Positions 1 to 7,983 of a DNA stretch of 40,862 nucleotides are shown one piece after another; the first letter of the stretch is position 1; each line of letters starts with the position of its first letter. Source of the DNA: Sphingomonadaceae bacterium. GTDB lineage: Bacteria > Pseudomonadota > Alphaproteobacteria > Sphingomonadales > Sphingomonadaceae. The stretch spans positions 1-40,862 of the forward strand of contig CANJCQ010000035.1 in assembly GCA_947473355.1 (NCBI GenBank), in the 5' to 3' direction. Position numbers and translations under genes: made by a program. The notes below the pieces were generated by a model. That model was not told the DNA's origin. It ran no database searches and saw nothing but the letters and a program-made list of their open reading frames with translations.

Positions 1-69
1 CAGCGGGTCAGACTTCGCGTCCAGCCCCTCATACCGGCGTTGCAAATCGAAAAATCCCGGCTCGCCCAT
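1..69 (-). CDS. IS5-type transposase, N-terminal fragment
   Basis: An ATG at 69 reading left gives 23 residues beginning MGEPGFFDLQRRYEGLDAK, and the frame is still open at the window edge. The GFFD...RRxExLxAKxDPL pattern is the usual start of a group of IS5-superfamily DDE transposases. A purine-rich GAGGGA lies about 8 bases upstream of the ATG and can serve as ribosome binding site. The catalytic DDE core is outside the window, so the family call rests on the N-terminus only. Confidence 0.55.
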   Translation of the reverse strand, partial: MGEPGFFDLQRRYEGLDAKSDPL

Positions 70-126
70 CGCAAAAATCCCTCGGCGGTTCAGCATCCTT
101 GAATCGGATTTTGACCGCGCTGGAAA
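1..126 (-). mobile_element. End of an IS5-type insertion sequence (partial, runs off the left edge)
   Basis: The first bases encode, leftwards, the start of a transposase. They are followed rightwards by about 50 non-coding bases and then by the beheaded CsgG-like gene. The outer boundary is inferred. CsgG-like reading becomes recognisable from about 139, so the IS end should lie near 115-130. The terminal inverted repeat cannot be confirmed because the other end is outside the window. Confidence 0.5.
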
Positions 127-729
127 GGGGGAATTGTTCGAGGTGCCCAATACAATCTCGGCAGCCCGGAAGCGATTCTCAAGATCATCATCCAGCGTTC
201 GGGCTGTTTCGGCCTGGTCAATCGCGGCCGCGCCATGCAGAGCCGCGCGATGGAACGCGCCATGGCTGATAATGGTGAACTGCAGGAAGGCTCAAACCTC
301 GGACGCGGTCAGGTCAAGGCTGCCGATTATTTCATCGAGCCTGACATTGTCACCGCCAATCGCAATTCTGGCGGCAGCAATGTCGGTGGGGCGCTCGGTG
401 GCCTTTTCGGCGGTGGTTTCGGAGCGCTGGCTGGCGGCATCAATGTCAAGAAGAGCGAAGCCAATGTGACGCTGTCGGTTGTCGATGCCCGCACGACCGA
501 GGAAAAGGCGTTGACCGAGGGTTATGCCCGCAAGAGCGATGTCAGCTTTGGCGCTGGTGCCGGTGGCTGGTTTGGAGGAGCTTTCGGCGGGGCCGCTGGC
601 GGCGGTTATCAGGATACGGCCATCGGCCAGGTGATCGTGCTGGCCTATATTGACGCCTATACCAAGCTCGTCTCCGAACTGGGCGGCCTGCCCGATAATG
701 CAGCGGCTGCAGCGCCCCCGGCGCATTAA
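121..729 (+). pseudogene. CsgG/HfaB-like secretion-associated protein, 5' end lost to the IS
   Basis: The reading frame is open from 115 to the TAA at 727-729. No ATG, GTG or TTG start is seen before the internal ATG at 235, while homologous-looking sequence (NLGSPEAI, then a SGCF motif) already begins near 139. The C-terminal part has the features of the CsgG-like proteins common in sphingomonads: the GxGQxxxADY region, two glycine-rich segments, and a final IGQVIVLAYIDAYTKLV helix followed by an alanine/proline tail. Full-length relatives carry a signal peptide and some 100 more N-terminal residues. Insertion of the neighbouring IS is the simplest cause of the loss. Translation from Met235 (164 aa) is possible but would yield an unexported fragment. 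Confidence 0.6.
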
Positions 730-921
730 TTCCTCAGCCCATTATTTCAGCGGATCTGCGTGCAAGCTTGCGAACTATCTCCCAGGCGCGCCGCAGGATG
801 GGGACACGGGGGTAGCTTATCCCCGGTATCGCTTTCCTACAGCCCCCCATCCATGCCAATGTCGCGCCAACGAGGCCCCCCACCGGCCCCACGCTCTTTG
901 ACCAGGTCAACCTCTCTCTCG

Positions 922-948
922 AACCCGCGCCCCCAAGGCGCGGGTTTT
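922..948 (+). terminator. Rho-independent terminator
   Basis: A perfect 10-bp stem (AACCCGCGCC at 922-931 and GGCGCGGGTT at 937-946) encloses a 5-base loop and runs into TTTT (945-948). It lies 190 bp downstream of the CsgG-like remnant on the same strand and probably ends transcription from that side. Confidence 0.7.
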
Positions 949-1267
949 GCTGCATCTGGGCCTCGGAACTCTCGCCAAAACATTAAGGCGACGGCGTCTT
1001 GGCCTAAACTTCGTAAAGTTCCATATTGTGAATTATGATTTACAGTTACTAATCAATAGCTTGTCTCACCGATCTGCAATCCGGGGATGATGCGGGCAAG
1101 TGCAATACTTCCCAATTCTCCCGCTACCCATCAACTTCCGCGCCAAATTGGTGTCACGCCAAGGCGCAAAGGCGCAAAGATCACGTCTCGGGAGCCGCTC
1201 ACACCGCGCTTGCGCCCCGCCCGGTAAAGTGGTCCTATCCATGCCATAACGCCTTCGGGAGAGGCAT
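949..1267. other. Gene-free stretch upstream of the GMC oxidoreductase
   Basis: No convincing gene is seen. An AT-richer patch lies at about 975-1062. It includes a small inverted repeat, AACTT-cgta-AAGTT (1007-1020), that could be an operator. An 8-bp tandem duplication GGCGCAAA occurs at 1163-1178. The promoter of the GMC/LLM/DUF1214 operon must lie here, but no clear -35/-10 pair stands out. Bases 1221-1234 (CCGGTAAAGTGGTC) partly resemble the element shared by other promoters of the block. Confidence 0.4.
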
Positions 1268-2872
1268 GTGGCGGATTACGATTATCTCATCGTCGGCGCG
1301 GGCGCGGCGGGGTGTGTGCTGGCTTCGCGGCTTAGCGCGGACCCGGCCATCAGCGTCTGCCTGATCGAGGCGGGCGGGGGCGATGGCCATCCGTTCATCC
1401 ATATGCCGCGCGGGCTGGCCAAGCTGGTGCGCATGCCCAGCCACATGTATTTCTACTTTACCGAGCCCGAAGCGCGCACCGGCATGAAGCCCGATGTCTG
1501 GCTGCGCGGCAAGGTGCTGGGCGGTTCGACGTCGGTAAACGGCATGGTCTGGGTGCGCGGCCACCCCGGCGATTATGACGAAATGGCCGAGGCGATGGGC
1601 GACGACTGGTCGTGGGAGCATGTGGCCAAGGCCTACCGTGAGATCGAGAACCACGAGCTGGGCGCGGGCAAGAATCGCGGCGGCAGCGGACCCTTGCGCA
1701 TCTCGCTGCCCACCGAGCGCTCTGCGCTGACTGCCGCGATCCTCGATGCCGGCGCGGCGATGGGCTGGCCGGTGGAGGCGGATATCAACGCGCCCGATGA
1801 CGGTGTCTCCTCCGGCTTCATGCCGCGTAGCATCTTTAAGGGAAAGCGGCAGAGCGCGGCCTTGGCGTTCCTTAGGCCGGTCATGGGCCTTAGCAACCTG
1901 ACCGTCCTGACCGGCAGGGTGACCGACCGGGTGGTGTTCGATGGCAGCCGCGCCATTGGCATCGAAGTGCTGGACCAGTCCGGCACGCGCTCCGAAATTG
2001 CGGCCCGGCGCGAAGTGATCCTGTGCGGCGGGGCCATGGCCAGTCCGGGCATTCTCGAACGCTCCGGCGTTGGCGATCCGGCGCTGCTGGCGGGGCTGGG
2101 CATCCCGCTGGTCCATGCCAACAGCGCGGTCGGCGAGCATGTCAGCGAGCACCGCTCGATCCGCATGCAGTGGCGGCTCAACCGCGACGCCCTGTCGTTC
2201 AACCGCGACTATCAGGGCTGGCGGCTGCCGCTGTCGGTGATGCAATACTATCTGACGCACGACGGCCCGATGTCCTCGGCGGCGATCGAAATGCGGCTCG
2301 CCTTCCGCAGCCGGCCAGATGTCGCCCGCGCCGATATCCAGGCTCAGCTGGGTCTTTACAGCTGGGACATGGCGAACCCGGGCGGCGGGCTGGAACAGTG
2401 GCCGGGCTTCTGCGCCGTGGCCTATGCCATCCGGCCCAGCTCGCGCGGTTCGATCCATATCAATACCCGCGATCCCTCGGCCCCGCCGACATCCAGGGCC
2501 AATTTCTATGCTTCGAACGAAGACCGTGCGGTTGTGCTCAGCGCCGCCCGCCAATTGCGCGAATGGGCAGCACAAGAGCCGCTCGCCAGCCTGATCGAGG
2601 CGGAAACTGCACCCGGTCCGGCGGCGCAATCGGACGAGGCATTATTCGATGCGATCGACCAATATGGCGCAGCAGGCATGCACACCGTCGGCTCCTGCCG
2701 CATGGGCCGCGACGATGCCTCGGTGGTCGATCCGCAAATGCGGGTGCGCGGCGTATCGGCCTTGCGGATCATGGACACCTCAGTGATGCCCTTCATACCT
2801 GCCGGCAACACCCAGGCCCCGGCCATGGCCCTGGCCTGGCGCGCGGCGGAAATTATCGGGAGAAAAGAATAA
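1268..2872 (+). CDS. GMC-family FAD-dependent alcohol dehydrogenase/oxidase
   Basis: 534 aa, the normal length for the glucose-methanol-choline family. The N-terminus DYLIVGAGAAGCVLASRL is the ADP-binding Rossmann motif for FAD, ending in an acid residue (IEAG). GKVLGGSTSVNGMVWVRG is GMC signature 1, and the CGGAMASPGILERSGVGDP stretch is signature 2. The catalytic pair is visible: His472 in HTVGSCRMG and Asn514 in PAGNTQAPAMA. Family members oxidise primary or secondary alcohols (choline, polyethylene glycol, long-chain alcohols); the substrate here is unknown. The GTG start at 1268 is chosen because GGGAGA lies 5 bases upstream and it starts directly at the FAD motif. Its stop overlaps the ATG of the LLM gene (TAATG), so the two are translationally coupled. 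Confidence 0.93.
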   Translation: MADYDYLIVGAGAAGCVLASRLSADPAISVCLIEAGGGDGHPFIHMPRGLAKLVRMPSHMYFYFTEPEARTGMKPDVWLRGKVLGGSTSVNGMVWVRGHPGDYDEMAEAMGDDWSWEHVAKAYREIENHELGAGKNRGGSGPLRISLPTERSALTAAILDAGAAMGWPVEADINAPDDGVSSGFMPRSIFKGKRQSAALAFLRPVMGLSNLTVLTGRVTDRVVFDGSRAIGIEVLDQSGTRSEIAARREVILCGGAMASPGILERSGVGDPALLAGLGIPLVHANSAVGEHVSEHRSIRMQWRLNRDALSFNRDYQGWRLPLSVMQYYLTHDGPMSSAAIEMRLAFRSRPDVARADIQAQLGLYSWDMANPGGGLEQWPGFCAVAYAIRPSSRGSIHINTRDPSAPPTSRANFYASNEDRAVVLSAARQLREWAAQEPLASLIEAETAPGPAAQSDEALFDAIDQYGAAGMHTVGSCRMGRDDASVVDPQMRVRGVSALRIMDTSVMPFIPAGNTQAPAMALAWRAAEIIGRKE

Positions 2873-3987
2873 TGGCCGTTCAGCTTGGCGCATTCCTGCG
2901 CACGACGCTGCCGCTGGGGCTCGACAGTCTCGCCGATTATGATTCCGGGCGCTATCATTCGATGTGGCTGCCCGATCATTTCGTCAGCTTCTGGCCTGAT
3001 TCGATCTGGACGCCGGAATTTACCGACCTCGCGATTGCCTCGCCCAGTCCGCACCGGCATCTCGATGCATTGGCCGTGGCAGGGACGGTGGCGGCGCTGA
3101 CCAAGAACACGCCGATCTCGACGCTGGTGGTCGATACCGTCCGCCGCCACCCGGCGATGCTGGCGCAGACCGCGCTGACGCTGAGCCACCTGTCCAAGGG
3201 CCGCTTCATCCTTGGCCTCGGCAGCGGCGAGTTGGAGAATGTCGGGCCCTATGGCTTCGATTTCCGCAAGCCGGTCAGCCGGATGATCGAGGCAGTCAAA
3301 GTCATAAAGCTGCTGTGGGAAAGCACGGGCCCGGTCGATTTTTCGGGCGAGTTCTTCCATCTCGAACATGCCCGGCTCGATACCGAGCCCTATGAGGGCA
3401 AGTTCCCGCCGATCTACATGGCGGCAGGCGGCCCGCGCACGCTTGAGCTGCTCGGCCAGCATGGTGATGGCTGGTTCCCCGGCCTGATCAATTCACCTGA
3501 GCATTATGCCGAACATCTCGGCATAATTCACCGCGCGGCGGAGCAGGCCGGGCGTGATCCCTTGGCGATCACGCCGGTCTATATGAACCCCTGCTTCATC
3601 GGCGATGACGATGAGCTTGATGAGTTACTCGCGGCGCCCTTGATCAAGTCCTATATCCTGCAAGTCGCAGCGGTTGATTTGCGCGTGCGCGGCTTCGAAC
3701 ATCCGATGGGGCCCGGGTGGAAGGGCATCCATGATATCGACCCCGGCAAGCTGACCCGCGAGGTCGTGATCGACATGATGGCCCGGACCACGCCGGAAAT
3801 GCTGAAAGCGGCAGTGCCGCACGGGCCGCCTGCAAAGGTCGCAGCCTATTACAAGCAATTCGCCGATGCCGGGGCCAGGGTGATCAAGATCCTCGACTAC
3901 GGCGGTATGGCGGGGGCAAAATTTGCGGCAAAGTCGGCGCCAAGGGTGCGTGAGGCGGAAGACGCGCTGGTAGCGATGTGCGCATGA
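2872..3987 (+). CDS. LLM-class flavin/F420-dependent oxidoreductase, paralogue 1 (phthiodiolone ketoreductase-like)
   Basis: 371 aa, bacterial luciferase-like TIM barrel. Diagnostic stretches are WLPDHFVSFWPD near the N-terminus, VDTVRRHPAMLAQ, LSKGRFILGLGSGE and the C-terminal half HPMGPGWKGIHDIDPGKLTRE. That last stretch recalls mycobacterial phthiodiolone dimycocerosate ketoreductase, an F420-dependent enzyme. Whether this copy uses F420 or FMN cannot be told from sequence. It likely reduces a ketone or oxidises an alcohol, in the cytoplasm. It begins one base inside the GMC stop codon and is followed by a DUF1214 gene, so it belongs to a three-gene operon. A clear paralogue lies at 10424-11545; the two align without gaps over at least the first 170 residues. 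Confidence 0.9.
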   Translation: MAVQLGAFLRTTLPLGLDSLADYDSGRYHSMWLPDHFVSFWPDSIWTPEFTDLAIASPSPHRHLDALAVAGTVAALTKNTPISTLVVDTVRRHPAMLAQTALTLSHLSKGRFILGLGSGELENVGPYGFDFRKPVSRMIEAVKVIKLLWESTGPVDFSGEFFHLEHARLDTEPYEGKFPPIYMAAGGPRTLELLGQHGDGWFPGLINSPEHYAEHLGIIHRAAEQAGRDPLAITPVYMNPCFIGDDDELDELLAAPLIKSYILQVAAVDLRVRGFEHPMGPGWKGIHDIDPGKLTREVVIDMMARTTPEMLKAAVPHGPPAKVAAYYKQFADAGARVIKILDYGGMAGAKFAAKSAPRVREAEDALVAMCA

Positions 3988-3992
3988 TAACT

Positions 3993-4014
3993 CCCCTCCC
4001 GCCTGCGGGAGGGG
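3993..4014. repeat. Palindromic REP-like repeat, copy A
   Basis: 10-bp perfect arms CCCCTCCCGC and GCGGGAGGGG around a CT loop, in the gap between the LLM and DUF1214 genes. The same core occurs at 19311, 33111 and 33513. There is no T-run after it, so a terminator role is unlikely; in an mRNA it could stabilise the upstream message. Confidence 0.75.
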
Positions 4015-4031
4015 GACCATAGAGGAGAAGC

Positions 4032-5279
4032 ATGATGGCATTTGGCGATCACAGTGAAGACGAGAGCCTGCGTTCGGCCTGGAAGCAATTCTGCCGCAAT
4101 CTGGAAGAAGCGGGCGATCAGGTGTTCAAGCAGCACAACCCCGCCAACGGCCTCCAGCGCGCCGACGGGTTTCGCTTCCTGACGCAAAACCTCAGCCAGG
4201 CCTTCGATCTTGCGCTGGAGACCCGCAACACCCAGTTTCCGGTGATCCATTCGTTCTGCTCGCCGTTCCGCAAATTGGGCGGCGACAATGCCGATTATAC
4301 CTATCAGCAGGCCTGGATAGACGGCCATTCGCAATACCGCATCTCGGGCAACGTGGGCACGGTGCGCTTCTTCAACATCGCGGTGCAGGGCGTTCGGCCG
4401 GGTCCGCGACCGGGCTTTCGCCCCTTGCATGATCCCTTCGGCGATACACCGCAGGCCAACATGTTCGGGCATGACATGGTGACCGGCTGGGATGGCAGCT
4501 TCGAAGTTTACATTGGAGGAGAGAAGCGCGGGGACAACTGGCTGCCGACCACTCCGGAAACCCGCAAGCTGTTCATCCGGCAGGGCTTCGACGACTGGTC
4601 CGAGCGGCCGGTGACCATGCGGATCGAGCGGCTGGGCATGACCAGCCCCCGGCCCATGCCGGACCCTGCCGAAATGATCGCGGCGATGGACTGGGCGGGG
4701 ACTTTCGTCTCGCAACTGATGATCGACTGGCCCGATTGGCCCTATGAGAACGGCGAGGATTTCGATCCCGATGGCGACAATTCCTTCACCACCAAGCGCC
4801 GCCCATTTAACGATCCGGTCTATAATCCCGAGATGGACAAAGTGCGCGGGCGGGCGATCACTTCGATGCGCTGGCGCCTTGCGCCGGACGAGGCATTGAT
4901 CCTCGAATGGGACAAAAACGACAAGTTCTGGATGCTGACCAACCTGGGAACCTTCATGAATTCGATGGATTACCTCTATCGCCCGGTCTCCTATTCACCG
5001 GCCCGCACCAAGGTCGACAGCGACGGAAAAATCCGCATCATTGTGACTCACGGCGATCCGGGCTTTCACAACTGGATGGACACCCAAGGCTTCGAAGTCG
5101 GCCACATCTGCGCCCGCAACAATTTTACCAGCGAGGGCACGGATATCCGCACGCAAGTGGTGAAGCTCGCCGAACTGGCGAGCGTGCTGCCTGCCGATAG
5201 CTTGCGGGTCACGCCCGAAGAGCGCAGCGCGATGATGCTGCAGCGGTTCCATTCGATCCTGCGGCGGCTGGGAATTTGA
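4032..5279 (+). CDS. DUF1214-domain protein, paralogue 1
   Basis: 415 aa without signal peptide or membrane segment. Recognisable DUF1214-type features are RADGFRFLTQNL, KLGGDNADYTYQQAWID, the YRISGNVGTVRFFNI strand, FEVYIGGE, NWLPTT and LFIRQGFDDW. The C-terminal half has a WRLAPDEALI block and a YSPARTKVDSDGKIR segment. The biochemical role of this family is not established. Start: ATG at 4032 (a second follows at 4035), with AGGAGAAG immediately upstream. Linked in one transcription unit with GMC and LLM; the same LLM/DUF1214 pairing recurs at 10424-14764, so the two proteins probably act in one reaction sequence. I would not assign a reaction. Confidence 0.82.
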   Translation: MMAFGDHSEDESLRSAWKQFCRNLEEAGDQVFKQHNPANGLQRADGFRFLTQNLSQAFDLALETRNTQFPVIHSFCSPFRKLGGDNADYTYQQAWIDGHSQYRISGNVGTVRFFNIAVQGVRPGPRPGFRPLHDPFGDTPQANMFGHDMVTGWDGSFEVYIGGEKRGDNWLPTTPETRKLFIRQGFDDWSERPVTMRIERLGMTSPRPMPDPAEMIAAMDWAGTFVSQLMIDWPDWPYENGEDFDPDGDNSFTTKRRPFNDPVYNPEMDKVRGRAITSMRWRLAPDEALILEWDKNDKFWMLTNLGTFMNSMDYLYRPVSYSPARTKVDSDGKIRIIVTHGDPGFHNWMDTQGFEVGHICARNNFTSEGTDIRTQVVKLAELASVLPADSLRVTPEERSAMMLQRFHSILRRLGI

Positions 5280-5337
5280 GCCGACCAGCGGTTGACCTGA
5301 ACTGGCAGGGACACACGGTTGGGCATCCCTTAATGTA

Positions 5338-6174
5338 TCAGCTCCCGTCTGTATTGACCGTCGTCATTCCCGGGTTCTCAGCGCCCATGCCCGAAAAGCC
5401 GATGCAATAGCCGCCATCGACCGGGATCGTGACGCCAGTTACATAGGCCGACTCATCGCTGGCGAGATAGAGCGCTGCATTGGCGATGTCGCGAGCGAGG
5501 CCCCAGCGGTTCATTGGGATGCCGGCCAGCACAGGCATGCCCGCTGGCGGTTCGGCGTGGGTCTTCGACATTTCGACAAGGCCGGTCCACATGGTGCCCG
5601 GCGCGATCGAATTGCACCGGATATTGTAATCGGCATAGTCCAGCGCAGCAGTCCTGGCGAGCTGGTGCACGCCCGCCTTGGCCGCGCCGTAGACCGAGTG
5701 GTGCTTCCAGCCGACAACGCCCGAAGCCGAGCCGGTGTTGACGATCGAGCCGCCGCCACTCTTGAGCATCGACGTGATGCCGTACTTCATGCAGAGGAAC
5801 ACGCCGCGGATGTTGGTGGCGTGGACCTTGTCCCACAGCTCGAGCGTCTGTTCGTGCAAGGGCGCCATGCCACCGCCGAAGCCGGCATTGTTGCAGAGGA
5901 TATCCAGCCGCCCGAATGTCTGCTCGGCAGTGGCGAACAGGTTCTGGACATCGGCTTCGCTGGAAACGTCGCAGTGGACGCCGACGGCGATGGGCTCGTT
6001 GCCGGTTCCGCCGTGGGCGGCATTGACGGCAGCCGCGACTGCATCCTGATTGCCGCTGATGTCAGCCAGCACCAGCCGAGCGTCTTCGGCCGAGAAAATC
6101 TCGGCCATGGCCTTGCCCATGCCCGAACCCGCCCCGGTGATGACAGCAATCTTGCCGCTAAGTCTTCCAGCCAT
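5338..6174 (-). CDS. Short-chain dehydrogenase/reductase (SDR)
   Basis: 278 aa classical SDR, NAD(P)-dependent. The coenzyme motif TGAGSGMG is at residues 13-20 and NNAG at 95-98. Catalytic residues are Asn121, Ser149, Tyr162 and Lys166. Asp38 at the end of strand 2 (LADIS) favours NAD over NADP. Ends in the usual dimer-side PVDGGYCIGFSG segment. Start ATG at 6174 has CAGGAGAG upstream. It is convergent with the DUF1214 gene and 25 bp behind a second SDR on the same strand, so the two SDRs form one operon. Probable role: oxidation of a secondary alcohol or reduction of a ketone in the pathway of this block. Confidence 0.93.
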   Translation of the reverse strand: MAGRLSGKIAVITGAGSGMGKAMAEIFSAEDARLVLADISGNQDAVAAAVNAAHGGTGNEPIAVGVHCDVSSEADVQNLFATAEQTFGRLDILCNNAGFGGGMAPLHEQTLELWDKVHATNIRGVFLCMKYGITSMLKSGGGSIVNTGSASGVVGWKHHSVYGAAKAGVHQLARTAALDYADYNIRCNSIAPGTMWTGLVEMSKTHAEPPAGMPVLAGIPMNRWGLARDIANAALYLASDESAYVTGVTIPVDGGYCIGFSGMGAENPGMTTVNTDGS

Positions 6175-6199
6175 TGTCTCTCTCCTGAATGATTATGGA

Positions 6200-6952
6200 T
6201 TATGCCGTGGTGTCGATGGTCGGGCGCACCGAAATTTCCGAGATGTTCACATGGCGCGGCATAGACAGCATGAACACCAGAGTATCGGCGATCTCGGAGG
6301 CTTTGACCGCGCCCTCTTTCGAGACGTGTTTGGCGATCGCCTCGCGCCAGGCCGGATTGGAGATGCCGCTAGCGACTTCGGTTTCGGTCGCGCCGGGCAT
6401 CAGGAAGCTCACCCTGATGTTACGGTCGCCCAGCTCCTGCCGCATGCCGTTGGTCATGGCGTTGACGGCATGTTTGCTCGCCGAATAGGCGTTGGTTTCC
6501 GGCCCGCCCTTGCGGCCCGCCAGCGACGAGATGTTGATGATATCGCCGACGCCATGCGCCAGCATATGCGGAATCGCGGCTTTGCAGGTATAGACCGTGG
6601 CCATCAGGTTGATGTCCACCACCTTGCGGTATTCGTCTAAATCGGCGCCTTCGATGCCGCCCGCCTGCATGATTCCGGCGGAATTGATCAGAATGTCGAT
6701 CCGGCCGAGCAGCCGGGCGGTATCTTCCACTGCAGCAACCGCGTCGGCCTCGACAGTCATGTCGCCGGGCAGGGCCAGTGCCTTGCCGCCTGCTGCTTCG
6801 ATTTGCGCGACGAGTTGGTCCAGCCGGTCCTTGCGGCGGGCGGATATGGCGACCGTTGCGCCGGCGGCGGCAAGCGCGACGGCTGTTGCGGCCCCGATCC
6901 CAGAGCTCGCACCGGTAACCAGCGCGACTTTTCCTGCAAGTGACTGCGCCAT
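6200..6952 (-). CDS. Short-chain dehydrogenase/reductase (SDR)
   Basis: 250 aa classical SDR. TGASSGIG at 13-20, NSAG at 90-93, catalytic Asn114, Ser143, Tyr156 and Lys160. Basic residues after strand 2 (SARRKDRL) favour NADP(H). Of the YdfG-like SDR type. First gene of the two-SDR minus-strand operon; 89 bp separate its start from the stop of the formylglycine-generating enzyme gene upstream, a gap that holds a palindrome at 7031-7044. It probably has its own promoter, but read-through from the sulfatase/FGE genes is possible. Confidence 0.93.
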   Translation of the reverse strand: MAQSLAGKVALVTGASSGIGAATAVALAAAGATVAISARRKDRLDQLVAQIEAAGGKALALPGDMTVEADAVAAVEDTARLLGRIDILINSAGIMQAGGIEGADLDEYRKVVDINLMATVYTCKAAIPHMLAHGVGDIINISSLAGRKGGPETNAYSASKHAVNAMTNGMRQELGDRNIRVSFLMPGATETEVASGISNPAWREAIAKHVSKEGAVKASEIADTLVFMLSMPRHVNISEISVRPTIDTTA

Positions 6953-7030
6953 GGCTCTTCCTCAATCCCCCGGACGATTCTTCTGGCCCAAGCGTTGGCA
7001 ACCGCAAGTCTGACTGTCAATCGACTTGGC

Positions 7031-7044
7031 TGAACACCTGTTCA
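7031..7044. promoter_or_regulatory. Perfect palindrome, candidate operator upstream of the SDR operon
   Basis: TGAACA-CC-TGTTCA: 6-bp arms with a 2-bp centre, about 80 bp upstream of the SDR start at 6952. On the minus strand a TTGACA follows about 10 bp downstream, a fair -35 candidate, though no good -10 is seen. The palindrome overlaps the FGE stop codon. Its shape suits a TetR-type dimer, but no such regulator is encoded nearby. Confidence 0.35.
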
Positions 7045-7983
7045 ATTCGCCCGCACCACGCACCTGAAACCTACATGGCCGGTGGTCGTATCGACCGGCT
7101 GGGCATAGCGCGCTGCCGGACGATAGCGCTGGCAATAGCTTTCCGCGCAAAGGTGCGAGCCGCCTTTGATCACCTTGCGCGGAATGCGGATCGGGTCGCG
7201 CTTGACGATGGAACCGCCGCGGGTGCCGCCGCGCGGGTTGGCGGGGACGCAGCAATGGCCCGGCTGCTTGCGCTCCACCTTGGGCTGGGCGAACCAGTCG
7301 TCGGTCCATTCCCAGACATTGCCGATCATGTCGTAGAGGCCATAGCCATTGGCCGGGAAGTTACCGACCGGCGAAGTGCGCAGCCAGCCATCCTCAAGGC
7401 TGTTGCCATGCGGGAAGGGGCCTTGCCAGTAATTGGCCAGCATGGCCCCGCCCGGCGCAAGCTCATCGCCCCAGGCATAGTCGGCACCTTCCAGTCCGCC
7501 CCGCGCCGCCCATTCCCATTCGGCCTCGCTTGGCAGCGCCTTGCCCGCCCATGCGGCATAGGCCTCGGCATCGGCATGGGCAACATGGACCACCGGGTGA
7601 TTATCCAGCCCCTCAAGCGAGCTGCCGGGGCCCAGCGGCTGCCGCCAGTTTGCCCCGATCCGGTAGTCCCACCAGATCGCCCCGCCGGTGAGCAGAACCG
7701 GGCCTGTCGTCGGCTCGAAGACCAGGCTGCCGGGGTGTGCCAGCTCGGGCAACATACCGGGATATTGTTTGGGATCGGGTGGCAGCTCTGCATAGGTGAT
7801 ATGGCCCGTTGCTGCGACAAAGGCGCCAAACCGGGCGTTCGTCACTGGCGCGGCGTCAATGCGGAACGCATCGACGCGAACCTTCCGCAATGGCGCTTCC
7901 TCAGGGTAAAATCGTTCCGACCCCTTGGCGAAAGTTCCGCCGGGGATGGGGATCATATCCTCAATCAAAATCGATGGAGACAT
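7042..7983 (-). CDS. Formylglycine-generating enzyme (sulfatase-activating oxidase)
   Basis: 313 aa FGE-sulfatase domain. Starts with IPIPGGTFAKGSE, contains LPSEAEWEWAARGG and NGYGLYDMIGNVWEWTDDW, and ends with HVGFRCV. The two catalytic cysteines are present as in human FGE: Cys279 and Cys284 in SHLCAESYCQRYR. It oxidises the active-site cysteine of type I sulfatases to formylglycine, and its target is almost surely the sulfatase directly upstream, whose CSPSR motif needs this step. The start ATG at 7983 lies inside the last codons of the sulfatase gene (23-nt overlap); a later ATG at 7956 would also keep the whole domain, with GAGGA rather close to it. No signal peptide, so activation would occur in the cytoplasm before export. 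Confidence 0.93.
   Translation of the reverse strand: MSPSILIEDMIPIPGGTFAKGSERFYPEEAPLRKVRVDAFRIDAAPVTNARFGAFVAATGHITYAELPPDPKQYPGMLPELAHPGSLVFEPTTGPVLLTGGAIWWDYRIGANWRQPLGPGSSLEGLDNHPVVHVAHADAEAYAAWAGKALPSEAEWEWAARGGLEGADYAWGDELAPGGAMLANYWQGPFPHGNSLEDGWLRTSPVGNFPANGYGLYDMIGNVWEWTDDWFAQPKVERKQPGHCCVPANPRGGTRGGSIVKRDPIRIPRKVIKGGSHLCAESYCQRYRPAARYAQPVDTTTGHVGFRCVVRAN

Noticed and set aside
1235..2629. 464-aa open frame on the minus strand over the GMC gene
   Set aside because: Antisense shadow caused by high GC; Arg/His/Ala-rich, without domains, while the plus strand has full GMC signatures.
2023..2871. In-frame N-terminal extension of the first LLM protein through the GMC gene
   Set aside because: The extension is the GMC gene read in another frame; the LLM fold starts at the ATG at 2872, coupled to the GMC stop.
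3993..4014. Palindrome read as a rho-independent terminator
   Set aside because: No T-run follows and the DUF1214 gene continues the operon; the same sequence recurs elsewhere as a repeat.
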